64,000 nucleotides of DNA, taken from MFD01213-c1 sp963704405 (GTDB taxonomy: Bacteria > Planctomycetota > Phycisphaerae > Tepidisphaerales > Tepidisphaeraceae). The stretch is taken from the NCBI GenBank assembly GCA_963704405.1, contig OY969903.1, positions 248,001 through 312,000 of the forward strand, in the 5' to 3' direction. Below the pieces are notes generated by a model. That model was not told where the DNA came from and did no database searches. It was given only the letters and a program-made list of their open reading frames with translations. Shown piece by piece: positions 52,269 to 61,188 of this stretch (position 1 is its first letter; every line of letters starts with the position of its first letter). The translations under genes were made by a program, and so were the position numbers.

Positions 52269-53900
52269 TCACTTTTTTGCGACGCGCAGCAGTTCCTGCT
52301 CGGCGGCTTTGGTCCATTGGCCGCGTTCCAGCCTGGCGGCGACGGTGGGGAACTGCTTTGCCAGGTCAACCAGGGGGATCAGGCCGACATCATGCAGGCT
52401 GGGATAGACGATGATCTTGCCGGCGAGCGTGCGGTTCTCGACGGCGGCGATGCCGTCGGTTGCGCCGGCCATGCCGCTGATGGCATCGACGGATGTGTTG
52501 GTGTCGAGCTGACCGCTGGTGACTTTTTCCAGAACGATCTTCATATCGCGGATGACTGAGCCGCTGGTGCCGAACATGTAGCAGCGGCGCTGGATGTACG
52601 TATCGAGATCGAGTTCCTGCTTCACCGGCGCGGGGATGCCGGCGAAAATGTTGATCAGGCAATGATCGAGGCTGTCGCGAATGGCGCTGGCGACCAGCGC
52701 GCCGACGGGGGCCATCAAGGCGATGTAGCTGAACGTATCGCTCATCATCGGGCTCTTGGCGGTATTGATGAGCCGCATGGCGACGCTGTTGGTTTTTGCG
52801 AACGGCTCGGCCTTGTGCTGGATAGAGGCGATGCGGGCGTCGTCGTGGTCGGTGCCGATGACGGTGAGATTTTTGATGCCCGAGCAGACGGCGCGGATGA
52901 CGTGCATCTGGCCCATCGGCCCACCTGCGCCGATGACCAGCAGCTTGTCACCGGGGCGCAGCTCACCGGTGGCGGGGATGTTTTTGTAAGAGTCGGCGGG
53001 ATCGCCGCTGGTGGTGCCGATCCAGCGGGTCATGCCGTAGTGAACGCGGCCAATGCCGACGTTGACGGGGGCGCTGATTTTTTTGCCGCCGAGGACGATG
53101 TTTATCAAGCCGCGCGGAGCGAGCTTGTCGTTGAGGAGTTCGATCGTTTGCCTGCTGTTGCCGAAGTAAATAATGTCGTCGAAACCTTCGTTCGGCAGTG
53201 CGGCAATGTCGGTGACGGCAACGTGCTCGATGGATGCGGGCTTGTGCTTCGCGGTCAGCGCATCGAGGCCGGCAGCTTTGGTTCCGGTTTCGGCGACGAC
53301 CAGCAGCCTGCCGCCGGTTTTGATCGTCTGGCGTTCTTCATTGACATAGGAATCTTCGACGCAGGCCCACGGCTCAACCAGCGCGATGGCACTGGCGCTG
53401 GTTTCTTCAGGGACGGGGATCATAAAGCGTTCGCCGGACTTGTCGATGACGACGCGTTCGTCGACGAGGACGTATTCCTGCAGGCCGCCTTCAAAGTTGT
53501 AACCGAAGGCGGCGTTGGAGTTGGCCGTGGGCAGGTCGCGATAATCGGTTTGGACGAGGCAGCGCTCGCCGACCTTGTGATGCTTGACCTTATCGCCAAC
53601 AGCGACAATGCGGCAGGTCACTTCGTGACCGGGGACTGTGGGTTTGTCGCCGGGGACGTAGTTGGTCATGTCCTTCAGCGCATCGGCGTCGAGCCCGCGG
53701 ACGACACCGCTCTTGCGGGCGTGCTGGTCGAACTGCTTGAGCAGCTTGAGATCGGAAAAGCAGAGGCCGACGCATTCCACCTTAGCGAGAATCTGATGCG
53801 GCCCGGGCTGGACGACGTCCTTCGACGTGTTCAGCTTGAGCTGGCCGGGACCGACAAGTTGGACGGCGTATTGGGTTTTGGGGAGTGTTGTTGTAGGCAT
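52269..53900 (-). CDS. Large zinc-binding alcohol dehydrogenase (MDR family)
   Basis: 543 residues, against about 350 for the family. AAAGGA lies seven bases ahead of the ATG. The catalytic zinc site is VECVGLCFSDLKLLKQ plus VPGHEVTCRIVAVGDKV. There are two nucleotide-binding-like segments: GGRLLVVAETGTKAAGLDA and, later, GDKLLVIGAGGPMGQMHVIRAV, which explains the extra length. It is the last gene of the catabolic cluster and presumably oxidises a sugar-derived alcohol. A mobile GxxExxY unit separates it from the aldolase/SDR gene. Confidence 0.82.
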   Translation of the reverse strand: MPTTTLPKTQYAVQLVGPGQLKLNTSKDVVQPGPHQILAKVECVGLCFSDLKLLKQFDQHARKSGVVRGLDADALKDMTNYVPGDKPTVPGHEVTCRIVAVGDKVKHHKVGERCLVQTDYRDLPTANSNAAFGYNFEGGLQEYVLVDERVVIDKSGERFMIPVPEETSASAIALVEPWACVEDSYVNEERQTIKTGGRLLVVAETGTKAAGLDALTAKHKPASIEHVAVTDIAALPNEGFDDIIYFGNSRQTIELLNDKLAPRGLINIVLGGKKISAPVNVGIGRVHYGMTRWIGTTSGDPADSYKNIPATGELRPGDKLLVIGAGGPMGQMHVIRAVCSGIKNLTVIGTDHDDARIASIQHKAEPFAKTNSVAMRLINTAKSPMMSDTFSYIALMAPVGALVASAIRDSLDHCLINIFAGIPAPVKQELDLDTYIQRRCYMFGTSGSVIRDMKIVLEKVTSGQLDTNTSVDAISGMAGATDGIAAVENRTLAGKIIVYPSLHDVGLIPLVDLAKQFPTVAARLERGQWTKAAEQELLRVAKK

Positions 53901-53924
53901 TGTTGGGTCCTTTAAATCTAACTG

Positions 53925-54442
53925 CGACCGCGAAGCCACAAAGTCGCGAAGGAAGACGCGAAGAATTATTAAGTGGTGTTGATGACTCGCTTGATACCGT
54001 CTTTCAGAACGGCGACGTTGAAGTTGATCAGGAGTGCGAATTTGTGTTGGGTGACTTTTAAATAGGTGATGGCTTGGGAGCGATGGACTTCTGTGAGCGA
54101 TTCCACCGCTTTTAGTTCTACGATGAGTTGTCCATCAACCAGCAGATCAAGGCGACCATCACCAATGCTGATACCCTTGTAAGTAATAGGAATCGGAACT
54201 TCACACGCATGCGGAATTCGGCGAAGCGTCAACTCATGCGACAAAGCTTTGCGATAATGCAATTCCGTCAATCCCGGCCCCAGGTCGCGATGCACTTCAA
54301 TCGCCGCGCCGATCACAGCAAACGTCAGATCCTCCAGCGCCGACTCCAGCCGGGATTCATTGCGAGAATGAAAATCAAAAATATCCATCACAAATCCATT
54401 AACCTTCGCGTCTGTCTTTGCGTCTTTGTGGCTTCGCGGTCG
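53925..54442. mobile_element. GxxExxY gene between ~40-bp inverted repeats
   Basis: The left arm (53925-53963) begins CGACCGCGAAGCCACAAAG and has CGCGAAG three times. The right arm (54403-54442) is its inverted complement with a few mismatches (CTTTGTGGCTTCGCGGTCG at its end). The arms enclose one gene and stand 24 bp from the next start and 17 bp from the previous stop, filling an inter-cistronic gap of an operon. No transposase and no clear target duplication. The unit looks like an inserted module; the mechanism is unknown. Confidence 0.6.
53969..54388 (-). CDS. GxxExxY family protein (PD-(D/E)XK nuclease-like)
   Basis: 139 residues from MDIFDFHSRNESRLES. The longer frame to 54463 reads the right repeat arm (SHKDAKTDAK), so it is not used. 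LGPGLTELHYRKAL carries the GxxExxY motif. GDGRLDLLVDGQLIVELKAVESL supplies D and E-x-K of a PD-(D/E)XK nuclease core, with SQAITYLKVTQHKFALLINF after it. Such small proteins are scattered in planctomycetes, often repeatedly in a genome, with unknown function; a catalytically intact nuclease fold is likely. Confidence 0.88.
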   Translation of the reverse strand: MDIFDFHSRNESRLESALEDLTFAVIGAAIEVHRDLGPGLTELHYRKALSHELTLRRIPHACEVPIPITYKGISIGDGRLDLLVDGQLIVELKAVESLTEVHRSQAITYLKVTQHKFALLINFNVAVLKDGIKRVINTT

Positions 54443-54459
54443 TATTCTGCTTTCAAGAA

Positions 54460-56511
54460 TCATGACAGCATCACCTGGCCGCCGGTAACCGGCACCGCCT
54501 GGCCTGTTTCGTAGTTTTGTTCCATTAGATAATAGACGGCTTTCATGACGTCGGGGGTGGTGCAGCCGCGGGACATGGGGACTTTGGATTCGTAGGATTT
54601 TTTGACGTCTTCAATCGTTTTGGCGCCGGGGACTTTGCCGCTGCGCAGGTATTGGGCGAAGAGGCCGTTCTGGGGATCGGACCAGAGGGGGCCGTCGAAA
54701 AAGTTGCCGGGGCAGATGGAATTGACCTTGATTCCGTCTTCGACGAGTTCCAGCGCGAAGGATTGGGTGAGGCCGATGCCGCCGAACTTGCTGCCGGCGT
54801 AGGCGCCGTTGCGGTTGGAGCCTTGCAGGCCGCTCTTGGAATTGATCTGGATGATATCAGACCAGTAACCGGGTTTGGCCTGATGCTGGATGGCGAGGAT
54901 CGGCGAAACTTTCTGCACGCAGACGAAGTAACCTTTGTAATTCACAGCGGTGACGAAATCGAAATCCTTCTCGGGCTGCGTCTTCACGCTGCCGGCTTTG
55001 AGGACGCCGGCGTTGGAGATGAACAGATCGAGCCCGCCATAGAGGCGGATGGTTTGGTGGAGCGATTCTTCGACGGCCGCTCCGTCGGTGACGTTGATCG
55101 GCAGGCCGACGGCGCGGGCTTTGCCGAGCCTGGCATTGAGATTGTCGGCGGCTTTTTTGGTTCCTTCGGCGTTGATGTCGGTCAGCACAACGATTGCGCC
55201 CTGGGCGGCGAGGTCGGCGGAGATTTCCAGACCGAAGCCCTGGGCCGCGCCGGTGACCATCGCGATTTTGCCCGCCGCCCGCCCTACCGCTTTTGAGGCG
55301 GCGGAGATGGCCTTGCGGTAAGACTCGACTTCCCATTCTTCGATAAATTTGCGGAGGACGGGATCGAGATAATGAACCCCACCGAGCCGGCGAGCGCCGG
55401 CCATGATTTTGACGGCGTCGGTATAGACGACCTTTGCGGTTTGAGCGCCGGCGGGATCATCACCGGCGGCGAAAAGGCCGAGGCCTTTCACAAGCACGAT
55501 CGTCGGGGGAGTTCCGGTTGTGGATTCATGGTTTTTAATGGCATCGCGCAATTGCGCGACGATCTGGCCGGAAGCCGCGCCGGCGGGCGGGGAGAACCAG
55601 AGCGGGAAGGAGCGGCAGTAGACGATCTGATCAGGCGTCAGCGGGCCGGTGGTGGCAGTGGTTTCGCCTTCAGCGCCGGCGGCGATGTTCAGGATATCCG
55701 GCGAGTCGTCGAAGGTGACGATCTTGAGGGCGTCACCGGTCGCGAGCAGGCCACGGAGGGCGGGGCCGATGGTGTTGATGAGGGTGCGGGCGGCGGCGGG
55801 ATCGAGGCGGGCGAGCGGGCCGAAGGGATTTTCGGCGGGGGTTTGGTTTAAGTGTTTAGTGAGGGCGGCGACGATCCAGTCGGTGTTCTGGCGGATTTCA
55901 TCGGGGTTGTCACCGGCGATGACCAGCCCGTGGTTTTCCATCAGGACGGCCCTGGGGCAGTCGCGACCGGTTTTGGATTTGTAGTCGGCAAGCATCTGCT
56001 GAAGGGTTTGGGAAAGGACGAAACCGGGATCGACTTCGGGGATCCAGATCACCTGATCGCCGAGCAGTTCGTGGGTGATGCGTTTGCCGTTTTGGGTGCA
56101 GGTAAAGAAATTGACGAGCGTGCAGTGGGAATGCACGACGAACTTTCGGGGCATGAGGTGATGCAGAAGCGCTTCGACGGATGGCCGCTGGCCTTTTTCA
56201 GGGGCGAGGCGGGCGGACATCACGGCTTCCTTGAACTGCTCTTCGCGGATTTTTTTGTCATCGCTGAGCCGGCGCTCAAGCAGCGACTGAAGCTTGGCGC
56301 GATCGAGCTCGACAAAGCCGGCTTCGGTGATGGAAGCAAGAGAGTGGCCGGAGCCTTTGACGAAGAGGCGGTCGCCGAGCTTGACGGAAGTGTTCCCCCC
56401 GCCGGCGAGGACGAATTCGGGATCGGAGCCGTAGAAGCGGGAAAGCTTTACGATGACGTCCATCGGACGATCGTTCACTTCAAAATTTGGCCAGGCGATT
56501 GTTGATGGCAT
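54460..56511 (-). CDS. Class II aldolase / short-chain dehydrogenase fusion (RhaD/RhaE-like)
   Basis: 683 residues. Aldolase half (1-410): EFVLAGGGNTSVKLGDRLFVKGSG, zinc site VVHSHCTLVNFFTC and VLMENHGLVIAGDN. Dehydrogenase half (415-683): GKIAMVTGAAQGFGLEISADL, ISNAGVLKAGS and YAGSKFGGIGLTQSF (YxxxK). Such fusions are rhamnulose-1-phosphate aldolase/lactaldehyde dehydrogenases or related sugar-acid enzymes. It follows the PHP gene by 48 bp in the cluster. L-rhamnose, L-fucose or a related deoxysugar is a likely substrate, but no kinase or isomerase is in view. Confidence 0.88.
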   Translation of the reverse strand: MPSTIAWPNFEVNDRPMDVIVKLSRFYGSDPEFVLAGGGNTSVKLGDRLFVKGSGHSLASITEAGFVELDRAKLQSLLERRLSDDKKIREEQFKEAVMSARLAPEKGQRPSVEALLHHLMPRKFVVHSHCTLVNFFTCTQNGKRITHELLGDQVIWIPEVDPGFVLSQTLQQMLADYKSKTGRDCPRAVLMENHGLVIAGDNPDEIRQNTDWIVAALTKHLNQTPAENPFGPLARLDPAAARTLINTIGPALRGLLATGDALKIVTFDDSPDILNIAAGAEGETTATTGPLTPDQIVYCRSFPLWFSPPAGAASGQIVAQLRDAIKNHESTTGTPPTIVLVKGLGLFAAGDDPAGAQTAKVVYTDAVKIMAGARRLGGVHYLDPVLRKFIEEWEVESYRKAISAASKAVGRAAGKIAMVTGAAQGFGLEISADLAAQGAIVVLTDINAEGTKKAADNLNARLGKARAVGLPINVTDGAAVEESLHQTIRLYGGLDLFISNAGVLKAGSVKTQPEKDFDFVTAVNYKGYFVCVQKVSPILAIQHQAKPGYWSDIIQINSKSGLQGSNRNGAYAGSKFGGIGLTQSFALELVEDGIKVNSICPGNFFDGPLWSDPQNGLFAQYLRSGKVPGAKTIEDVKKSYESKVPMSRGCTTPDVMKAVYYLMEQNYETGQAVPVTGGQVMLS

Positions 56512-56559
56512 AAATGTCTTGTCCTGAGCGAAGCACGTACTCGTGCGCAGTCGAAGGAT

Positions 56560-57877
56560 CTAGCTGGAAGCTCCAATGGCCGCGGCTTTCTCAACATAAC
56601 GCTGAATGACGGCCGCCCCGAGCTTTTTAAACGCGGCGATGCGCGACTCCGCATCCGAATAATCCGAATTCGGTTTCCCCTGCGAATCCACAAAACCGGG
56701 CTGTCCGTGCAGCATAAGAAACTGATGAGCAGCGACGACACATGCGCCTTCCCAGAAGATTTCCTGGATGTCGTCGGGGACAGAAACTCCACCGAGGCAT
56801 TTGGGTTCGATCGGGATCAGGTCCAGCGTGTTGTGCTCGGTGCCGGCGGTGATCACCAGCCCGGCGTCTCGCATGGCTTTCACATATTCACTTAATACTT
56901 CCGGCTTGTTGCGAAGCGGGATGAATTCGGCACAGGTGAAGCCGAATTTCTTTACGTTTTCGATCAGCTTATCGACGGGCGATTCGAACGGCGTGACGGG
57001 ATTCGCGCCGTCCGCCAGCGTGGGATAGCAAGGGATACCGCCAAGTTCGAGGATCAGCTTATAAGCTTCGGAGAAGCTGACGAATGTTTCTTCGACATAC
57101 GCGGGCTTGCCGGATTTCATCAGGTGGGAGCGAATTTCGTTCTGGATTTTGACGGCGCCTTCAGGGCCGAATTTTGGCGGCGCTGAGGCCCAGGACGGCA
57201 GTAAGCTTTTCAACGCGCTGGGCGGGCGGAATCAGCTCGAATGCTTTTTCCTGGAACGCCTGGCAGATGTGGCGTTCCTGAAGATAAACCCGATTGCGTG
57301 GCGAGCCATAGCGACGGACGACGCGATCGATGACGGCGGATTCGGTGAGAGAGGTGGGCACGCCACGCGCGGTGAAGACTTCGTCGAGTTTGCGGACCAT
57401 CTCGGCCATGCGGGCAGAGTCGCTTTTGCGGATGATGTTGAGCAGCCGCTGGGCTTCGGGGTTGAAGGGGGCAAAGCGGGTGATGCCTTTGCCGCAGATG
57501 TAGATTTTTCCGGGGTTGCCGGGGTCGTTTAGTTTGACGCCGGTTTTGATGAGTTCATCGATGAGGGCGATGATTTCGAGGCCGAAGAGGGGGAAGATTC
57601 GGCGGATGCGGGCGCCGGTGACGAAGTCGCCGTAGACTTCGTAGTCGTAATAGTTGGAGACGCCGAGGACGCCGATATTTTCAGCCGCGGCTAAATTAAG
57701 CGCCTGATCCACCGTGTCGAAGGCGGAGAAATTGGGAGGAAGGTGAATGTGGGCGTTGACCTTCGGTCGCGTCGGCGGCGCGTAGCCGGCGCCGCGGGAG
57801 AGAAGATCATCCGGGGTGCCGAGAGATCGGAGATAGCTCAGAGCTTGGGTTACGCCTTCGGGCATGGGTTCGTTCAC
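56560..57877 (-). CDS. PHP-domain-like protein of the sugar cluster (one frame break)
   Basis: Read across a change at 57173-57176 (AAAA run on the coding strand; one extra base or two missing), this is about 439 residues. VNAHIHLPPNFSAFDTVDQAL and NIGVLGVSNYYDYEVY resemble the HxH start of PHP-fold phosphoesterases. Later FGLEIIALIDELI, then after the break SEAYKLILELGGIPCYPTLAD and ITAGTEHNTLDLIPI give further metal-ligand candidates. The break restores AKFGPEGA. Within the operon it may act on a sugar or sugar phosphate as isomerase or phosphatase; this is inference. The start may be GTG 57877 or ATG 57865. Confidence 0.72.
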
Positions 57878-57938
57878 TTTCGTTCAACATGGAGATATGG
57901 GGAAGAATTTTTAGCCGCGGCTGAAACTCTTCTCCAGT

Positions 57939-59363
57939 TCACGCCACGCCCGCCAGCACTTTCTGGAACTTTCTGGGTGGCAAATGCAGGCCCATCGCCA
58001 GGGCGTCTTCGGCGGCTTCTTTAATGGATTCGCTGATGGTCGGGTGCGCGAAAACGGTGTCGGCAATTTCCTGGACTTTTACTTTCTGGTGCAGCATCGC
58101 GCCGGCGGCGGCGATGCATTCGGTGACGTTGTGGCCGAGCATGTGGACGCCGAGCAGGTCGCCGGTTTCACGATGGCGGACAACGGTGACGAAGCCTTCG
58201 TTGTCGTTAACGGCCAGCGCTTTGCCCAGATGAGAGAGGGGGAAGTTACCGGTGGAGACGGGCATTCCCTTCGCTCTTGCCTCGGCGGCGGTCAGGCCGA
58301 CGCCGGCGATTTCAGGGAAGGTGTAGACAGCGTTGGGAACGGGGGCGGTGAAGTCCACTTCGTGACCCAGCGCGTTTTCGACGGCGACGACGCCATGGGC
58401 GCTGGCGGCGTGGGCAAGGAGGCAGCGGCCGTTGGCGTCGCCGATGCAGTAGACATCTTTCACCGAGGTTTCCATGCGATCGTTGACGCGGATGAAACCG
58501 CGGTCGGTGGAGAGGCCAATGGTATCCAGGCCAATGTCCACCGTGTTGGGCTTGCGGCCGGTGGAAACCAGCACGCGGTCGGCTTCCAGGGTTTGGCCGT
58601 TGGAAAGCTTGGCGATCGCGCCAGGGCCGGAGAGGGTGAGGCTTTCGATCTTCACACCAGCGTGAATCTTGATGCCGCGGGCGGTGAAGATTTTCGTCAT
58701 GGCGGCGGCGATTTGTTCATCGACGACCGGCAGGATTTGGGGAAGCATTTCGACGATGGCGACTTCGACGCCAAGCGGCTGGAGCATGCAGGCGAACTCG
58801 CAACCAATGACACCGCCGCCGACGATCAGCAGTTTTTTCGGCAGGGTTTTCCAGTGAAGCGCTTCATCGCTCGTGCAGACGATATTGGGATCGGTCGGCC
58901 AGCCGGGGATGCGGGCGGGGATGGAACCGGTGGCGAGAATGATTTTGTCCGCCGTGAATTTTTCGGGTGTGCCGGCGGTCCTGGTGACGACGACATTGCC
59001 GGGGCCGTTAAGAGCGGCGCGGCCGCTGTAGATGGTGACTTTGCGCGCACCCAGGAGGGCTTTAACACCGCCTCGGAGGGTCTGGACGACTTTGTCTTTG
59101 CGGGCCTGGATCTTGACCCAGTTGGCTGTGGCCTTGCCGGCGACTTCAATGCCGAGGTCATCGGCGTGCTGAATGTGGTGCAACAGTTCAGCACTGGCGA
59201 GCAGGGCTTTGGAGGGAATGCAGCCGTAGTTCAGGCAGGTGCCGCCGAGGAATTCTTTTTCGACGATGGCGACGGTTGCGCCCATCTGGGCGGCTTTAAG
59301 TGCGGCGACGTATCCGCCGGGTCCAGCGCCCAGGACTGCGATGTTGTAATGTTTTTCCGACAT
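57939..59363 (-). CDS. lpdA: Dihydrolipoyl dehydrogenase (E3)
   Basis: 474 residues. FAD site NIAVLGAGPGGYVAALKAAQMG, redox disulphide GGTCLNYGCIPSK, NAD site LLIVGGGVIGCEFACML, FAD GDANGRCLLAHAA, and the active-site base in AHPTISESIKEAAEDA. It reoxidises lipoyl groups of the E2 encoded 42 bp upstream. It is the second gene of the cluster, so the complex seems dedicated to this pathway. Confidence 0.95.
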   Translation of the reverse strand: MSEKHYNIAVLGAGPGGYVAALKAAQMGATVAIVEKEFLGGTCLNYGCIPSKALLASAELLHHIQHADDLGIEVAGKATANWVKIQARKDKVVQTLRGGVKALLGARKVTIYSGRAALNGPGNVVVTRTAGTPEKFTADKIILATGSIPARIPGWPTDPNIVCTSDEALHWKTLPKKLLIVGGGVIGCEFACMLQPLGVEVAIVEMLPQILPVVDEQIAAAMTKIFTARGIKIHAGVKIESLTLSGPGAIAKLSNGQTLEADRVLVSTGRKPNTVDIGLDTIGLSTDRGFIRVNDRMETSVKDVYCIGDANGRCLLAHAASAHGVVAVENALGHEVDFTAPVPNAVYTFPEIAGVGLTAAEARAKGMPVSTGNFPLSHLGKALAVNDNEGFVTVVRHRETGDLLGVHMLGHNVTECIAAAGAMLHQKVKVQEIADTVFAHPTISESIKEAAEDALAMGLHLPPRKFQKVLAGVA

Positions 59364-59405
59364 TTTTTTTATAAAGAGGTTTAATCAGGAATTTCACGAA
59401 CCGAT

Positions 59406-60995
59406 CTATGCGATCAACTGAATCGGATTTTCTAACAGGGTTCTCAGGCGGCCCATGAATTGGGCGCCGAGGGCGCCGTCGATCAGGCGGTGGTCGGCGC
59501 TGAGGGTAATGTTCATGATCTGGCCGGCTTTGATCGCGCCGTCTCTGACGATCACATCCTCTCGCACCGCGCCGACGGCGAGGATGGCGGCTTCGGGAGG
59601 ATTTACGATGGCGGTGAATTCATCTACGCCAAACATGCCCATGTTGGAGATCGTGAAGACGCCCTGGCCCATGTTTTCAATTTTGCCGGTGCGGGCGAGA
59701 TTGGCCAGTCGGCGGGTCTCGCCGCCGAGTTGTTCGAGGGTGAATTTTTCGGCATTTACCAATACGGGGACGACAAGGCCATCATCGAGGCCGACGGCAA
59801 TGCCGATGTTGGCGGAAGGGAATTCCAGGATGGAGTCGCCGTCGACGCGGCTGTGGAAAGCGGGAAATTCCATGATGGTTTTGGCGCACGCCATGACCAC
59901 GACGTCATTCACGCTGCAGGGATATTTAGCTTTCTGGCTCTTGTAGAAGCTCATCAGCGCGCCGGCGTTGACGCGGGCACTGACATAAAAATGCGGGATG
60001 GTCGTTTTGCTGATCGTAAGGTTCCGGGCGATGGCTTTTCGCATGCTGCTCATGCGCTTGCGGACGACGCCGGGGGGGAGATCGGCGGATGACACAGGCG
60101 TTGCGGCTGCGGATGGGGCGGCAGCGGGCACAGAAGCGGCGGCTCGCGCGGGGGCAGTCGCGGGGACATCAGTTGAGAGAATGCGACCGCCGGGGCCGGT
60201 GCCTTGCCCGACAGCGCTGAGGTCGATGCCGCGCTCGGTGGCAATTTTTCGGGCGGCGGGAGATGCCTTTACGCGGCCCGAATCGGTTACGGCGGCGGGC
60301 GCAGAAGGGGCGGCAACCGAGGCGGCGATGGGAAGGCTCGCGGGCGATGACCCACCGACCGGGGCGGTGGCGGGCTGCCCACCGGCCTGGCTATTTAGAT
60401 AGGCATCGACGTCAGAGTCATTGTCGGCGAGGAAGGCGACGGGCTGGAGGACGGCGATAGCCGCGCCTTCGGGGACGACGATCCGGGCAAGCCGACCGGC
60501 GTCGGTCGATTCGACTTCCATGGTGGCTTTGTCGGTTTCGATCTCAAAGAGGATGTCGCCTTTTTTCACAATGGCGCCGGGCTGGACGTTCCATTTGACG
60601 ATGACACCTTCCTCCATGCTTTGGCCGGCTTTCGGCATGAGAACGGGGGTGACCGGGCCGGTGGGAGATTTGGTCGACATGGGGGGATTCTGGATTGGGG
60701 ATTTTGGATTTTGGATTGGAGACGCGGAGGCTGGAGCCGCAGGCGCGGCAGAGGCGACGCCGTTGGAATTAATTTTGGCTAACAACCCCCCTGCCGCCAG
60801 GGTCTGACCAGGCTTTGCGAGGATCTCGGCGAGATGACCTTCAATATTGGAAGCGACTTCCATGAGGCCTTCGTCATTTTCCACTTCTAATAGAATGTCG
60901 CCTTGGCGGATGGGGTCGCCGGGCTTTTTGCGCCAGCGCAAAACAGTTGCGCTGTTAGAATTCTTGCCGGGGGATGGCAGGGTCAGCGTTGGCAT
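59406..60995 (-). CDS. Dihydrolipoamide acyltransferase (E2) with one defective lipoyl domain
   Basis: 529 residues from the ATG at 60995 (AGGTG four bases ahead). Lipoyl-like domain 1 is at residues 1-75: the turn that carries the lipoyl Lys reads ENDEGLMEV, so Lys is Glu at about residue 42. Lipoyl domain 2 is at about 115-195, with an intact ETDKATMEV (K156). The E1/E3-binding domain (KASPAARKIATERGIDL) follows, then the catalytic domain with DHRLIDGA. Residues 92-105 (SPIQNPK/SPIQNPP) are encoded by a heptamer repeat. M106 could have been an original start. First gene of the divergent operon. Confidence 0.93.
   Translation of the reverse strand: MPTLTLPSPGKNSNSATVLRWRKKPGDPIRQGDILLEVENDEGLMEVASNIEGHLAEILAKPGQTLAAGGLLAKINSNGVASAAPAAPASASPIQNPKSPIQNPPMSTKSPTGPVTPVLMPKAGQSMEEGVIVKWNVQPGAIVKKGDILFEIETDKATMEVESTDAGRLARIVVPEGAAIAVLQPVAFLADNDSDVDAYLNSQAGGQPATAPVGGSSPASLPIAASVAAPSAPAAVTDSGRVKASPAARKIATERGIDLSAVGQGTGPGGRILSTDVPATAPARAAASVPAAAPSAAATPVSSADLPPGVVRKRMSSMRKAIARNLTISKTTIPHFYVSARVNAGALMSFYKSQKAKYPCSVNDVVVMACAKTIMEFPAFHSRVDGDSILEFPSANIGIAVGLDDGLVVPVLVNAEKFTLEQLGGETRRLANLARTGKIENMGQGVFTISNMGMFGVDEFTAIVNPPEAAILAVGAVREDVIVRDGAIKAGQIMNITLSADHRLIDGALGAQFMGRLRTLLENPIQLIA
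60685..60719. repeat. Heptameric tandem repeat inside the E2 gene
   Basis: Five units with GGATT at 60685, 60692, 60699, 60706 and 60713, exact 7-nt period (GGATTCT, GGATTGG, GGATTTT twice, GGATTGG). Read on the minus strand it gives a 7-residue repeat in the linker between the two lipoyl domains. Confidence 0.9.
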
Positions 60996-61188
60996 CAATC
61001 ACCTGAATGAAGGACTTTGGCGTCTATTTGCAATAGTTTGGTCAAATAAAGCGCCAAGTCAAGCAGATTTGTTGCAAAAGATGTTGATTTCTTGATTGGG
61101 ATGTTGTTTACTGTGGTTCATCGGTTCCGGCTCGCTGAAGCGAATCGGCGGGTTTGGGCAGATTTGGGTGTTGGGTAGGTGACAGAGC

